A program made the translations under genes and the position numbers. Below, piece after piece: positions 1-9,975 of a stretch of DNA of 64,000 bases (the stretch's first letter is position 1; every line of letters begins with the position of its first letter). The stretch is from Periplaneta americana (taxonomy: Eukaryota > Arthropoda > Insecta > Blattodea > Blattidae), in contig NC_091125.1 in assembly GCF_040183065.1 (NCBI RefSeq), positions 111,496,121 to 111,560,120 of the forward strand. Reading direction: 5' to 3'. Under the pieces are notes generated by a model. It was not told the origin of the DNA. It saw only the letters and a program-made list of their open reading frames with translations, and made no database searches.

Positions 1-397
1 GTCTTCCCAATTTCCTCTTTCCTCTTGGTACATAAGTAAGAATCTGTTTAGGCCATCGTGTGCGATCCATCCTTTCGACATGTTTTTTCCACTGAAGTCG
101 ATATTGTTGAAGAAAATTAATTATAGGATCCATTTTTAGTTCCTGCAATATGTCCACATTTTTACAGTGTTCCAGCAAAGAGCATCCCGCTGTTCATCGC
201 ATGAACCTCATTTCAGCTGTCATCAGCCTTTGCTCATCAGCTTTTCTGATTGTCCATGCCTCGCTACCGTAAGTGAGGACCGGTCGAGCTAGTGTTTTAT
301 ATACCTTTAGCCTTGTATGTTTCTGAACATGGGATGATTTGAAGACGGTGTTAATTACGCCAGTGATTTTTATAAATTTAGATATTTTGTTTGACAT
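1..397 (-). pseudogene. LINE reverse transcriptase C-terminal fragment, cut by the window edge
   Basis: Read from 397 down to 1, the translation matches the C-terminal part of the endonuclease/reverse-transcriptase ORF of insect non-LTR retrotransposons. Recognisable pieces are RLKVYKTLARPVLTYGSEAW (about residues 30-49), then, after an in-frame TGA at 194-196, LLEHCKNVDILQELKMDP and VERMDRTRWPKQ. The TGA falls where the family has an arginine, so this copy is dead. The catalytic RT motifs are absent, so it is 5'-truncated, as most LINE copies are. The 3' end lies outside the window. Family membership is from motif recognition; the clade is not assigned. Confidence 0.8.
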
Positions 398-449
398 ACT
401 GCAATTAAATTTAAACGATTAGGCTAATGCCAACACTGACAGGAACATA

Positions 450-483
450 GTACGAAATAGAAATATAAAAATTGAAAATTATC
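450..483 (+). other. Short LINE stub similar to 50998-51031
   Basis: About 33 bases (starting GTACGAAATAGAAATATAAA) match the stretch just upstream of the RT-end ORF at 51041 with only a few differences. The similarity stops at the palindrome that begins at 490. It is probably a fragment of the same LINE family that also occurs at 1679. It is short, so chance similarity cannot be excluded. Confidence 0.35.
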
Positions 484-489
484 TGTAGT

Positions 490-544
490 AATGTCACGAG
501 AGGTCTGAGATTTATCTGGGAAATCTCAGACCTCGAGTGACATT
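490..544. repeat. Near-perfect 24-bp inverted repeat with 7-base loop
   Basis: Arms 490-513 and 521-544 are reverse complements except for about two bases (left arm begins AATGTCACGAGAGGTCTG). The 7-base spacer is 514-520. The size and symmetry suggest a tiny foldback element. No flanking duplication was identified. Confidence 0.75.
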
Positions 545-1678
545 TATTAGTATTTCGTGAATAAAATAAAAATGTAAATAATATATCCCTAAAATTCGAT
601 CACGAAATGTTAATAATTGTATATTAACGAATACTTAACCTATTCAGACATTGTGAAGTTGAAATACTCGTAGATGAATATCAATTACTGCAATAAAGAA
701 ATTCGATGTTATTATTCAGTAATGCCAATTGCGAAAAGCGAAATACAGGTTTAACAATGTTAATTACATGTACTGGACTTTTCTCTTATTATTATAACAT
801 AAATACATTTTCATTATCTGCTGAAATCATAATTTAATTTAACAGTAACAGTGGGAACAGCTATATACCAATGCTTATGTATTCACAGCGAGACATGTTG
901 CTACATAGCGAAGCCATCTCTGTATGGATAGGCCTAATTAAAACACAAATTTTATTACGCCATACGGAAGGCAGTTTGATCAAAGACCTTATTATTACTA
1001 TGCAAGGTCTTTGAGTTTGATATGCGATGATGTTACATAAATTTGAACATCTGACTTTCTATTACTTGTTTAATTTCATTCACAAAATACAAATTTTATA
1101 GGCTACAATTATAGGTTTTTACCTGTGGGAGCAGGACCAATGTCAGCTGTGTCTTATTTCGACCGTAACTCACAATCAGTGCTACACGAAAGCATTTTTT
1201 ATAGCTCGACAAATGCAATCTCGCTGTAGTGTGTAACGGAACTAAAGCTGCATCTACATAGTTCATTATTCCAATAGCGTATGTGTGCAATCTGGGAAGA
1301 ATATTGAAAGAATCAAGTTTAAAAGGTACGTTCAATTAAGATGCATGAAGATTTTGTGTCTACATGGTGCGCCGTTTTGAACATCGTCTTCACTGTGTAA
1401 ATATATTAATTAATATTAAATATCAACCTTGCATTCATTGCTTTAAAGTTGAAAGAAAAGTTTAACTGTGTAGTGCATCTTAATGTATTCATGATCATCA
1501 ATTTACGGGGAAACAGCGACAATGACTAAACAAAAGAACGACCATGCGATAAATTGATAGCGATAAATCTAGCTGCAAAAATTATAGCAAAGTGTGACTG
1601 TGATTGGTTGGAATTCAAAATTTCATTACACTTCATTGGTCGAAAATGGAATGACGTCATATAAACGAAATAGTCATT
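545..1678. other. AT-rich stretch, no gene recognised
   Basis: No coding, RNA or element signature was recognised apart from a perfect 11-bp hairpin (arms 980-990 and 1004-1014, TCAAAGACCTT, 13-base loop). The short open frames at 1096-1335 and 1526-1735 show no recognisable motif. Confidence 0.5.
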
Positions 1679-2028
1679 TGAAAAGGTGGAAAAATTCAAA
1701 TATCTTGGAGCAACAGTAACAAATATAAATGACACTCGAGAGGAAATTAACTGCAGAATAAATACGGGAAATGCCTGTTACTATTCGGTTGAGAAGCTTT
1801 TGTTATCGGGTCTGTTTTGAAAAAAGCTGAAAGTTAGAATTTATAAAACAGTTACATTACTGGTTGTGAAACTTGGACTCTCACTTTGAGAGAGGAACAT
1901 ATGTTAAGGGTGTTCGAGAATAAGGTGCTTAGGGAAATATTTTGGACTAAGAGGAATGAACTTACAGGAGAATGGAGAAAGTTACACAATGCAGAACTGC
2001 ATGCATTATATTCTTCACCTAACATAAT
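1679..2028 (+). pseudogene. LINE RT C-terminal fragment, family with EKFKYLGATVT
   Basis: The translation from 1686 reads VEKFKYLGATVTNINDTREE, nearly identical to the ORF at 51041-51643. It is inactivated by a TGA after LLSGLF. It also carries a 13-base deletion near 1862 between two copies of GGTTGT, which removes the LYGCET block and shifts the frame. Reading resumes as EEHMLRVFENKVL and GEWRKLHNAELHALYSS. The copy stops at about 2028, where an inverted 3' end of the same family begins. The open frame 1886-2200 is a chimera across that junction and not a gene. Confidence 0.85.
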
Positions 2029-2305
2029 TACTTACTTGTGGCTTTTAAGGAACTCAAAGGTTCATTGCCGCCCTCATATAAGCCCACCATCGGTCCCTAT
2101 TCTGAGCAAGATTAATCCACTCTCTACAATCATATCCCACTTCCCTCAAATCCATTTTAATATTATCCTCCCATTTGGTTTTTTTCCCTCTGGGAGGTGA
2201 AAAGTGGGATATGATGGTAGAGATTGGATTAATCTTGTTCATAACAGGGACTGATGGCAGGCTTATGTGAGGGCGGCAGTGAACCTCCGGGTTCCTTAAG
2301 TAAGT
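2029..2305. mobile_element. Two head-to-head 3' ends of one LINE family (foldback)
   Basis: Positions 2029-2190 carry the last ~55 codons and the 3' end of the EKFKYLGATVT LINE family on the minus strand (EDNIKMDLREVGYD, then RAAMNL). Positions 2190-2305 carry the same 3' end on the plus strand (GTGGGATATGATGG to CCTCCGGGTTCCTTAAG). Together they form an imperfect inverted repeat of ~110-150 bp arms around 2190. The upstream RT block at 1679-2028 is plus-strand, so the simplest reading is an inverted insertion into, or recombination within, an existing LINE tail. Confidence 0.75.
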
Positions 2306-2565
2306 ATAGGTGTATAAGGCTGTAATAAAAATTGAGAAAACGAGTTCTAAGATTTATGGTACTCACAGCCATATGCTATAACCATTTCCTTCACAGACTC
2401 CGGATTATCAACATCTCCATAATGTCTTCTTATCCTCTTGTTTACTCTAAATTCTCTGTGGCTTTCTTGTAAACATGATGTGCTTCCAAGTCTGGTCCTC
2501 CCTGGATAATTTCCCAAGATCTGCAACATATTCACATGGCTATAATTTCCATCTTAAGTCAACAT
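2304..2565 (-). repeat. Exon-like direct repeat, copy 1
   Basis: This shares most of its length with 3025-3300 in the same orientation. On the minus strand both copies have a potential splice acceptor (TATGTTGCAG and TATCTTGCAG) and a donor-like GTGAGTAC. Between them lies a conserved peptide, here YGDVDNPESVKEMVIAYG; the frame is open for 62 codons. The copies differ by substitutions and a 2-base indel. This could be a duplicated exon or two copies of an unknown repeat; I do not recognise the protein. Confidence 0.45.
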
Positions 2566-3024
2566 GCAATTCTAATGCCTTGCCCTAAAAAAATAATACA
2601 TTTAGGGGTCCTTTTCGAATCAGTGCTGCTAAAATTTTCGGTGAAGGTTGAATACAACTACACCAATTCGTAGCACACATGAAATCAATGAGATGGACAG
2701 AGAAAATGTATAACAAAGAATTCAATACTACAATGTAAGATCACGATACATTCACAAATTAAGATTGATAGAATATATGACGTGAATGAAGGACCCCTGG
2801 GTACTGGAGAAAATGTGGAAAGGGGGACTTCACTCCAGGAGACAAGAAACTAATGCTGGTCAAGGACAACATGCATGTAGTCTAGAGCCAGATCTTGTTA
2901 TGATAAAACAGAATTGAAAGCCACGGAATGGAAGAGAGAAAAATGGAGGCACACAGCAGAGGCTAACTTCCACCCCCGAAAGTAGAGCCAGAAAAGAAGA
3001 GTAAGAAGGAAAATTAATTTCAGA
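2566..3024. other. Spacer between the two exon-like repeats
   Basis: No recognisable gene or element. A minus-strand open frame (2860-3207) runs from copy 2 into this spacer, but past the repeat boundary it shows no motif. Confidence 0.5.
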
Positions 3025-3300
3025 GTATAGGTATATAAGACTATAATAAAAATTGAGGGAATAAGCGCAAAGATTTATAGTACTCACAGTTATTATACTA
3101 TAACCTATAACCATTTCCTTCTCAGACTCCGGATTATCAGCATCTTCATAATCTATCTTCTTATCCTCTTGTTTATACCAAATTCTTTCTGGCTTTCTTG
3201 TAAACATCTTCTGCTTCCACGTCTGGCCTCCCTGAATGAGATCTCAAGTCCTGCAAGATATTCACACAGGTTCAGTTCCCATCTCAAGGCACCACTGAAG
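3025..3300 (-). repeat. Exon-like direct repeat, copy 2
   Basis: Second copy of 2304-2565. The minus strand encodes MFTRKPERIWYKQEDKK followed by YEDADNPESEKEMVI, ending near the same donor-like GTGAGTAC. Upstream of the methionine the same frame has a TGA, so the full inter-splice segment is not open in this frame. The shared core D-N-P-E-S-x-K-E-M-V-I is preserved despite the indel. Function unknown. Confidence 0.45.
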
Positions 3301-3913
3301 TAGTTATGATTTCGGAAGTGAAAATCGTTGAATTTATAAGGGATTTTTTTCTGGAGATGCAGTTGATCGTCTATGCAAGATATACTAACAAAAGCCTAGA
3401 CTAACCAAACCTAACCTGGATAAATTTCAGAACACGGATACCTTCATTTCCCTCTTACTCCAAAATTCCAACCTTGTGCACACTGAAAAGTGCTTTTTCG
3501 TAAGTATGATGATGCACATTCGACAAACACAGACAAATCTGCTCTTTTTAGTATTTTAAGATAATTGTTGTCAGTGAGGTAATAGTTTACTGAAAATTTC
3601 CCCCTAACCTGTCACAGATTCGTATATACAATGAGTATAAGAGGAGAACGAAGGGAACTACCTCCGCGACGAGAGGCTTGCACCAGAATCATGGAAGCTG
3701 TGAGATGGTAATGTGCGCATGCGTGGACATCTCGTGCACTACCAATGCGATCCTTACTTGCATCTATGGACGTAGCATTGCTGGAGTCAGCCAGCGATAT
3801 ACATCAGAACCAGATGTCAGCAAGAATAGCTAATTTGACTCAATACTAAGGATAACATGGCAAAGTCCTGAAACGTGTCTAGATAACATGAATTTTAACT
3901 TTTTAAGTGTTTT
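3301..3913. repeat. Unrecognised spacer with a Merlin-like fragment at 3418-3545
   Basis: Positions 3418-3545 match 10618-10760 inside the probable Merlin element (shared words GATAAATTTCAGAACACGG, CCAACCTTGTGCACAC, CATTCGACAAA). This is therefore a fragment of that family. The rest of the interval shows nothing I recognise. Confidence 0.5.
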
Positions 3914-4235
3914 AAGGTAAGCAAGCCCTCCCTATACCGCCCATGTTAAATTTTAAAATTTCAGTTTCACTTTATTCTGGATGTATCTGAGGTACAAACT
4001 CCAAATTTTCAGGGATTATTTAATATACATTTATCTTTAATAATACGAACTAGTTTTGATCAAATGTTATTAGTTTTTTAATTATTAATTTTTTTCTAAA
4101 TGTTTAATTTTGTGTTTAAAATTTGTAATTCAAAATTTGAAAACTCAGGTTCTAAGTAATTTACAAAAATTTCCTTTCATATTATTATTAGTTATGGTCT
4201 TCCTAATGTCCAATCCAAATTTCATGCATTTATCT

Positions 4236-4325
4236 TTAACACGTTGACTGCCGCTTGAAGCGTATATACGTCTCACAGCACATATAGGGACGTATATACA
4301 CGTCAAGTGGCAGTCAACGTGTTAA
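4236..4325. mobile_element. TTAA-bounded 90-bp hairpin (piggyBac-like micro-MITE)
   Basis: Arms 4236-4272 and 4289-4325 (TTAACACGTTGACTGCCGCT on the left) are near-perfect reverse complements around a 16-base loop, with TTAA at both outer ends. TTAA duplication is the hallmark of piggyBac-type elements. It lies between the 3' end of the MULE transposase and the element's left TIR, so it inserted into the MULE. Confidence 0.6.
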
Positions 4326-4422
4326 TGGTGTTGATGTAACGTACACCAACGTTACAAAAAATGTACAATTGAGAAAAATGGAGTTAAAGTTTTGGCAAAT
4401 ATTCTCATACTTAGGTGCACTG

Positions 4423-6124
4423 CTAGGACATTCCAGCACCATAATCTGGATCTTCTGTGTCCTCATGGCTTCTCTTCTTATTCCTCTTCAATTTTCTTCC
4501 TTTTTTTGCCATTTCCTCCATTACCATTTCTGCTTTTTGATGCGAAGAGAGTCTAATTTCTTCAAGATGTTATGGTATTGAAGCCTGGTTCAATCCTCAA
4601 CTTTTGTAAGACTTCCACTCTTCCAATATTTCCATCATTGGATCATATGATGACATCTCTTAGTCCTAATCTAAGTGTATTGACACTACCAAAGACTGTT
4701 TTGGGGATTCTGCATCACAGAACATGGTTAAATGCTTCGTTTGTATTTTGAAACTTACTGTGCAAACATTTTTTAGCAACTCTGGATGGTACAAGTCTCT
4801 ATATATTGGTTCTATGGCAAGCATAACAGATTCTGGTAAACCATGGTGTTTATAATGAGGTACCTTTCTATTATATTGGCACCACGAATTGTCACCTTTA
4901 GGACACAGGTCATGTTGGGGATGATCGTCAGTGGAGAGTTCGTGAAAATATATAGCCCATACTGCACTCCTCATATCCTGTAGACTATGCAAATTATTTC
5001 TTAGGGCTTGATCATAGTAATTTTGTAATTTATCTATCATCCCATCTGTAAGTCTCTTTGATCCCCCAACACCTTTGCCATCTGAAAGTTTCTTCCCCAC
5101 TAAATCTTTCTTGAGTTTGTGAAGCCTGGAACCCATGCGCTTTTGTACATGTCCAATGCACTCCAGTTTCTCCACAGTACAATCGTCCCTAATTATATGG
5201 TTTACTTTCCACAACTTTTACAAAACCATTACTGTCTTCATCACCTAAGGACTGTTTTTATTTTACACCATGAGTCTGGTTGGAACATTGAAAAATACAT
5301 ACAGCTCCCTTTGCCTCCATACCACCACTGCTTCCATAAAAATTCTTTACACAACCTTCATGAGTCCCTAACTTTTTGCATGTATAACAATATTTTGATA
5401 GCAATTCTGAATCTAAAACTTTGCCTGTATGAACTGAAGTAGCTACCACAACTCATGGTTTGACATGTGGCGTCTCTTATGCCATATCCCATCTATTGCA
5501 ACTGGAATCTTATCATCACTGTCATTGCATTGCACTGCTTCCTTACATGCTTCTAACATACTGTCTTTGAGACACTATCAGCTGATTCTTGAATATGTCC
5601 AATCACCTTATGAAATTTTGAATGGGGCTTAGACATTCATCATGACACACAATCTACCAGCATAACCTTTTCCAATATAGCGTAGCCCATATATGAATCT
5701 TATATTCACTTCATATCCACTAGCGGTAACTTTTGATGTTTGAAAAGTGCCTTCCTTTCTCCACACTGCACACACTATTACTAATGATCTGGCAAGTCCT
5801 TTTCGTCAAACGCCTGGCATTAGAAAACAACAACAACAACAACAACACGTTATTTTCACAAATATTAGACTGTTGCATTTCACACATCTCATCAAATAGT
5901 TCTATGGAAGATGAAAGTTTTTCTTCGATAAACTAGGAGGTGTAATACACTTACCGGCACTGGTAGTTGTTACATTTGCTTCAAAGGGTGTTCGGTCAAA
6001 CCTCTTCTGCACTAAATACATTACTAACTTTTTCATTACTAATTAAATCACTAGCAACTTCCTTCTTTCTTGTATAAGTGTTCCCAGTAAACTTTCTCTT
6101 TCCAAACTTCTTATTTCTTCCCAT
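4423..6124 (-). pseudogene. Mutator-like transposase (animal MULE type), broken
   Basis: Start ATG at 6124 gives MGRNKKFGKRKFTGN, a basic N-terminus typical of this family. The order continues with YEVNIRFIYGLRYIGKG, then KFHKVIGHIQESA, the catalytic-region GSSGGMEAKGAV, VEKLECIGHVQKRMG, LTDGMIDKLQNYYDQALRNN, AVWAIYFHELSTDD, and the C-terminal EDTEDPDYGAGM just before a TAG at 4423-4425. That matches the Mutator-like transposase domain family of insects over ~560 residues. It is dead: stops in the N-terminal region, a stop replacing a tyrosine after THGVK, frameshifts near 5180 and 4765, and a (TTG)n-TTTTCTAATGCCAGGC repeat insert at ~5735-5850. The longest open piece is 182 codons (4666-5214). 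Confidence 0.8.
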
Positions 6125-6571
6125 TTTTTACCTTCACAAATACAAAATAACAAATATTTACGTTTACCTCGCTTCCCGTTTCCTTGGAAACCAAACCATA
6201 GATGACCATGACCAAAGAGAAAGTTGACAGAGGCATCAACAGAAAATATGAAATTTCTCGCAAAAAACAAGAGTTAGTTCATAAAAATATCTTCAACGGT
6301 TTAGGAAATATATCGAAAAACATTAATGTCTGCAAAAGTGGGCGTGGTCAGAAAAGACATGCAATCAATTATATGCTCATTAAACATCCAAGTTTGGTCC
6401 GAATAGATTATAAGCCGCATATTCGCATTCAGAACACTTGAAACACCAATAAACACCAGAAATCCAAAAATCCATATTTTGAACCATAAACGAAGGCTTG
6501 CTTACCTTAATACTGTAACATTTTAATGATTTAATGCAAAATACTGTTGAATAATGACTAATAATTTAACG

Positions 6572-7905
6572 TATCAGAGTTTTACTATATTTCAATAAAT
6601 TGTCCTTCTCTAGGGCATGAAGGGCCTTAAGAGCAGCAAAAGCCTCTCCTTCCTGTATGTCATCACTGAAACATTTAAATCTAATAACTGATCTGTTTGG
6701 TTCAGCCAGTTATTTCTGACACACTTTAAAATACGTACACTGTCAAAAATAAAGTATACAGGAGTCACTCTGTGACATTGCTATTTGGGTAATTAGTATT
6801 TTACTTTCAGCCCTGGGAGGTTACTAAATAATGAAACAGTCTTTCTGTTTATAGCATTGTTATCTGAGACAATATCAAAAACCTAGAAATCTATTTCCTC
6901 CAGCTTTAAAATAAGTAATACCCCTTGCAAACAAATACAAATGTTCAGCTTTTATGGTTGCAACAGACAAGTTGTGTGCTACATCCAAATAACTTCTGTC
7001 CGAACTTTGTACCATAAAAACATATACATAGAACAGCAATGTCAGACAGGGACTAAACGGAGCGGAGCACTCCACTAGACTGGTTGCGTGCTCCGGTGTT
7101 TCCACAGACATAAGCAAGTTCAAGCTCCGATCTAGCTCCACAACCGGTATTGGAGCTTACAACTCTGACACTACTGACATAGAAGCACACTGTAAATTTC
7201 TTCTGCCTGACCAACTATTATATTTCCACTCTTATAATCAAACTGTGCTTTTAAGTGAATTTCATCCATGAGCACTAAGACATTTATCATACCAGTAACC
7301 AGAAAACTATTAACTTCCATGAATACCTCTTACAATTTAATAAAGAAACCTGTTGAATTAGCAAACTAATTGTCTCCTCTTTTTCTGGCAGGTCAGTACA
7401 CAAATTGATTACCAAATCTTGAATCAATTCAAATTTGTCAGTAACTGTATATTCTAAATTTTTAAATCTAACACTAATGTCATTCAGTATAGTGTTTAAC
7501 TTATGTCACTTACCATGACTGGAAGAGTTGCATTGTCTATCCTTCTTACTTGTTTATCTTTCACATGCAGTGTTAATAATAAATCACTATTAATAACAAC
7601 ATAACACAGAATTCAGGGATGAGGAACTTCACAAATTAATAACAAGCACACACAGGTATCTTTCCTCACAAATACCCAATCACTGTCCAATTTCAATTTA
7701 TAAGTAAGTTCATCTAAAGAATTAAACAATATAATTTCCATTTGTTTATTATACCTCAGATAAACTCTCCTCTACTGAAGCTTTAAGAAAATTGTTTTCT
7801 AGACGTTTCCTACGATCATCAGGATTCTCTCTGGATGATATTGCTTCAGAAATATATGAAGACAGCCAGAATGTTTTCAAGGCACAGCGTCTAAAATAAA
7901 TGTTT
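6572..7905 (-). pseudogene. P-element-like (THAP9-type) transposase relic
   Basis: Read downward from ~7890, fragments line up in the order seen in insect P-like transposases: VLMDEIHLKAQFDYKSGNI (RNase-H-like domain start), FMVQSSDRSYLDVAHNLSVA, DIVSDNNAINRKTVSLF, then FDSVYVLKCVRNNWLNQTD, and EAFAALKALHALEKDNLLK with KYSKTL near the end. Frames change several times and stops are common, so this is an old relic. A 143-bp hAT MITE with perfect target duplications (7026-7184) splits it. The upstream end has an acceptor-like TTTATTTTAG at ~7893. The THAP DNA-binding domain was not seen. Confidence 0.65.
7034..7176. mobile_element. 143-bp hAT MITE with perfect 8-bp TSD
   Basis: ACATAGAA occurs at 7026-7033 and again at 7177-7184. 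The element between begins CAGCAATGTCAGA and ends with the imperfect complement (TCTGACACTACTG). CAG-starting TIRs with 8-bp duplications are diagnostic of hAT. It interrupts the P-like transposase relic, so it is younger than that relic. No coding capacity. Confidence 0.85.
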
Positions 7906-8147
7906 AATATGAAAACTATCTTAAACTATGGTGAAGACTTTGGAGAAACTTTAGACCATTTCCCACTGACATCTGTCATGTTGTCTTTGCATTACTAACA
8001 GAAGCAACTATATCATGCCAGTTTGCAATTAATGTAGGGCGTGGAAAAAATTCCTATACTCCAGCTATCATTATTTGTTATAAGATTATTCTAATGAGAA
8101 CAAGCTCTAAAAACCATAACAAACCAAACCTAACCTTCGACATATTA

Positions 8148-8405
8148 GTCCACACCTGTGGAGTAACGGTCAGCACGTCTGACTGCGAAACCAGGTGGCC
8201 TGGGTTCGAATCCCGGTCGGGGCAAGTTACCTGGATGAGGTTTTTCCGGGATTTTCCCTCAACCCAATACGAGCAAATGCTGGGTAACTTTTGGTGCTGG
8301 ATCCCCGACTCATTTCACCGGCATTATCACCTTCATATCATTCAGACGCTAAATAACCTAGATGTTGATACAGCGTCGTAAAATAACCCAATTAAAAAAA
8401 TAAAA
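8148..8405 (+). mobile_element. tRNA-derived SINE, family 1
   Basis: A tRNA-like head (GTGGAGTAACGGTCAGCACG, B box GGTTCGAATCC) is followed by a central block (GGTTTTTCCGGG, GCAAATGCTGGG) and the tail GATACAGCGTCGTAAAATAA. An exact 11-bp duplication TCGACATATTA flanks it (8137-8147 and 8406-8416). The open frame 8094-8381 overlapping it is spurious. Confidence 0.9.
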
Positions 8406-8744
8406 TCGACATATTAACCAATGTATTTAGTATTTAGAAGATTATTACATATTAACATTACTTTTGACGAATTGTTTCTTATATTGGCGACATTGATTAT
8501 ATACAATTGTGTGCAAAAACGCCATAACTGCAGTAGTGGGGAAATGGTCTGAAGAATTTATGCTATTCTTATTTAATAATGGTTTATAAATGTAAGCAAC
8601 ATAAACAACAGTAAACAATGTGTCTCATTAGTGTTGAGGTCATAACCTCAAATCTGGAGCAAAACAATCATTTTGAATTTTTGAGGATGTAAGCAAGCCA
8701 CAGTACTGTACTAACAGATTACACTAGCTAACAATTACTATCTT

Positions 8745-9230
8745 ACTAGTCTGTGTAGCTCTACTGATGAATTGTATATAGGCCTACTGTAAATTGAATG
8801 GTAGTCTGTATAGCTCAATTGATGAACTGTATATGCTGTAAATTGTATAGTAGTCTGTATAGCTCAACTGATGAATTGTTTATGATTATAAATTGAATTA
8901 ATCTACTTGATATTAATTGTGCAAATTTGTATAGCTTAATGAAAGTATGCTACTTTGTATTGTATATATTTGTATAGTTTTGGCCGATGAATTGTATATG
9001 CTTTAAATTGAATAGTAATCTATATAGCTCTATTGATAAATTGTTTGTGTTTGTAATTTGAAGTAGTTTGCATGATATGTATTATCAATTTCTGTATATC
9101 ACAACTGGTTGAATTGTTTATGCCTTAAATGTAATTAACTTACTTGTTTTGTATTATACATACAGCTCAACTGATGAATGATTGTTTGAGTTTGTAAATT
9201 TAATAATCTGATTGGCTATGTATTGTATAC
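8745..9230. repeat. Degenerate tandem repeat, ~50-bp unit
   Basis: The phrase TCTGTATAGCTCAACTGATG, followed by AATTGTATATG and TAAATTGAAT, recurs with changes at about 8749, 8803, 8853, 9014 and 9160. The first three units are ~50-54 bp apart; later ones are spaced by insertions. It is an old satellite-like array or part of a longer repeat. Confidence 0.6.
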
Positions 9231-9240
9231 TTTTAGTAGA

Positions 9241-9530
9241 GCCATCGATGTAGCTCAGTCAGCAGACTCGCTGGGCTGCTGATCCGGAGCTGCGTTCGGG
9301 CTTGAGTTGGATCCCCCTTTGGTCTTTGGTTTCTTCCGAGGTTTTCCACAGCCGTGGGACTGAAGCCGGATGGTCTATGGTGAGTCCTTGGCAGCAACCC
9401 CTTTGATTTGATTACCTGGTTGGGGTTTTCAGAGGTTTTCCCCAACCAAAAGGCAAATGCCGGGTAATATTTTGGCGAATCCTCGGACCTCACTTCATCT
9501 CACTACATCTCGCCAAAATGTTGTAAAAAA
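9241..9530 (+). mobile_element. tRNA-derived SINE, second family
   Basis: The head GATGTAGCTCAGTCAGCAGAC resembles a tRNA A-box region. Downstream GGTTTTCCCCAACC and GGCAAATGCCGGGTAA match the central block of the other SINEs here. The 3' part (CATCTCGCCAAAATG) is followed by an A/T-rich tail. No target duplication was resolved. Confidence 0.6.
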
Positions 9531-9679
9531 TTGCACAAAATTGTGAACATTGTAGAAAATTACTAAATTGTTAAACTATAAAAATTTGTAAAAATTGTAA
9601 TTGTAATATTGTAAAATTTTGACTTGTTCTACATCTTAAAGCTTCATTGCTCATGTAAGATTTATGGAATAAAATAAAT

Positions 9680-9929
9680 TTTTTATTTGGTTATTTTACG
9701 ACGCTGTATCAACATATAGGTTATTTAGCGTCTGAATGATATGAAGGTGATAATGCCGGTGAAATGAGTCCGGGGTCCAGCACCGAAAGTTACCCAGCAT
9801 TTGCTCGTTTTGGGTTGAGGGAAAACCCCGGAAAAAACCTCAACCAGATAACTTGCCCCGACCGGGATTCGAACCCGGGCCACCTGGTTTCGCAGCCAGA
9901 CGTGCTGACCGTTACTCTACAGGTGTGGA
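9680..9929 (-). mobile_element. tRNA-derived SINE, family 1, inverted copy
   Basis: Same family as 8148-8405, on the opposite strand. Near-identical words include GCACGTCTGGCTGCG, GGGTTCGAATCCCGGTCGGG and the tail TACAGCGTCGTAAAATAACC. A 13-bp duplication GAATAAAATAAAT flanks it (9667-9679 and 9930-9942). Confidence 0.9.
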
Positions 9930-9975
9930 GAATAAAATAAATGAATGAATGAACAGGAAGTTATTATAGATTATG

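Larger units (their letters stand above)
3914..6508 (-). mobile_element. Mutator-like DNA transposon with inactivated transposase
   Basis: The ends are matching inverted repeats: AAGGTAAGCAAGCCCTC at 3914-3930 and its near-complement at 6492-6508 (16 of 17). Between them is one minus-strand transposase pseudogene (4423-6124). The 2.6 kb length fits a compact MULE. I did not find a clean 9-bp target duplication, so the exact ends are tentative. It contains a small TTAA-flanked hairpin insert (4236-4325) and an unrelated repeat insert near 5735-5850. Confidence 0.7.

Noticed and set aside
1886..2242. Open frames of 104 and 62 codons
   Set aside because: Chimeric reading through the junctions of inverted LINE tails.
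8148..8230. A tRNA gene
   Set aside because: A- and B-box-like words are present, but the acceptor stem does not close and the unit is followed by a shared SINE body and tail with target duplications.
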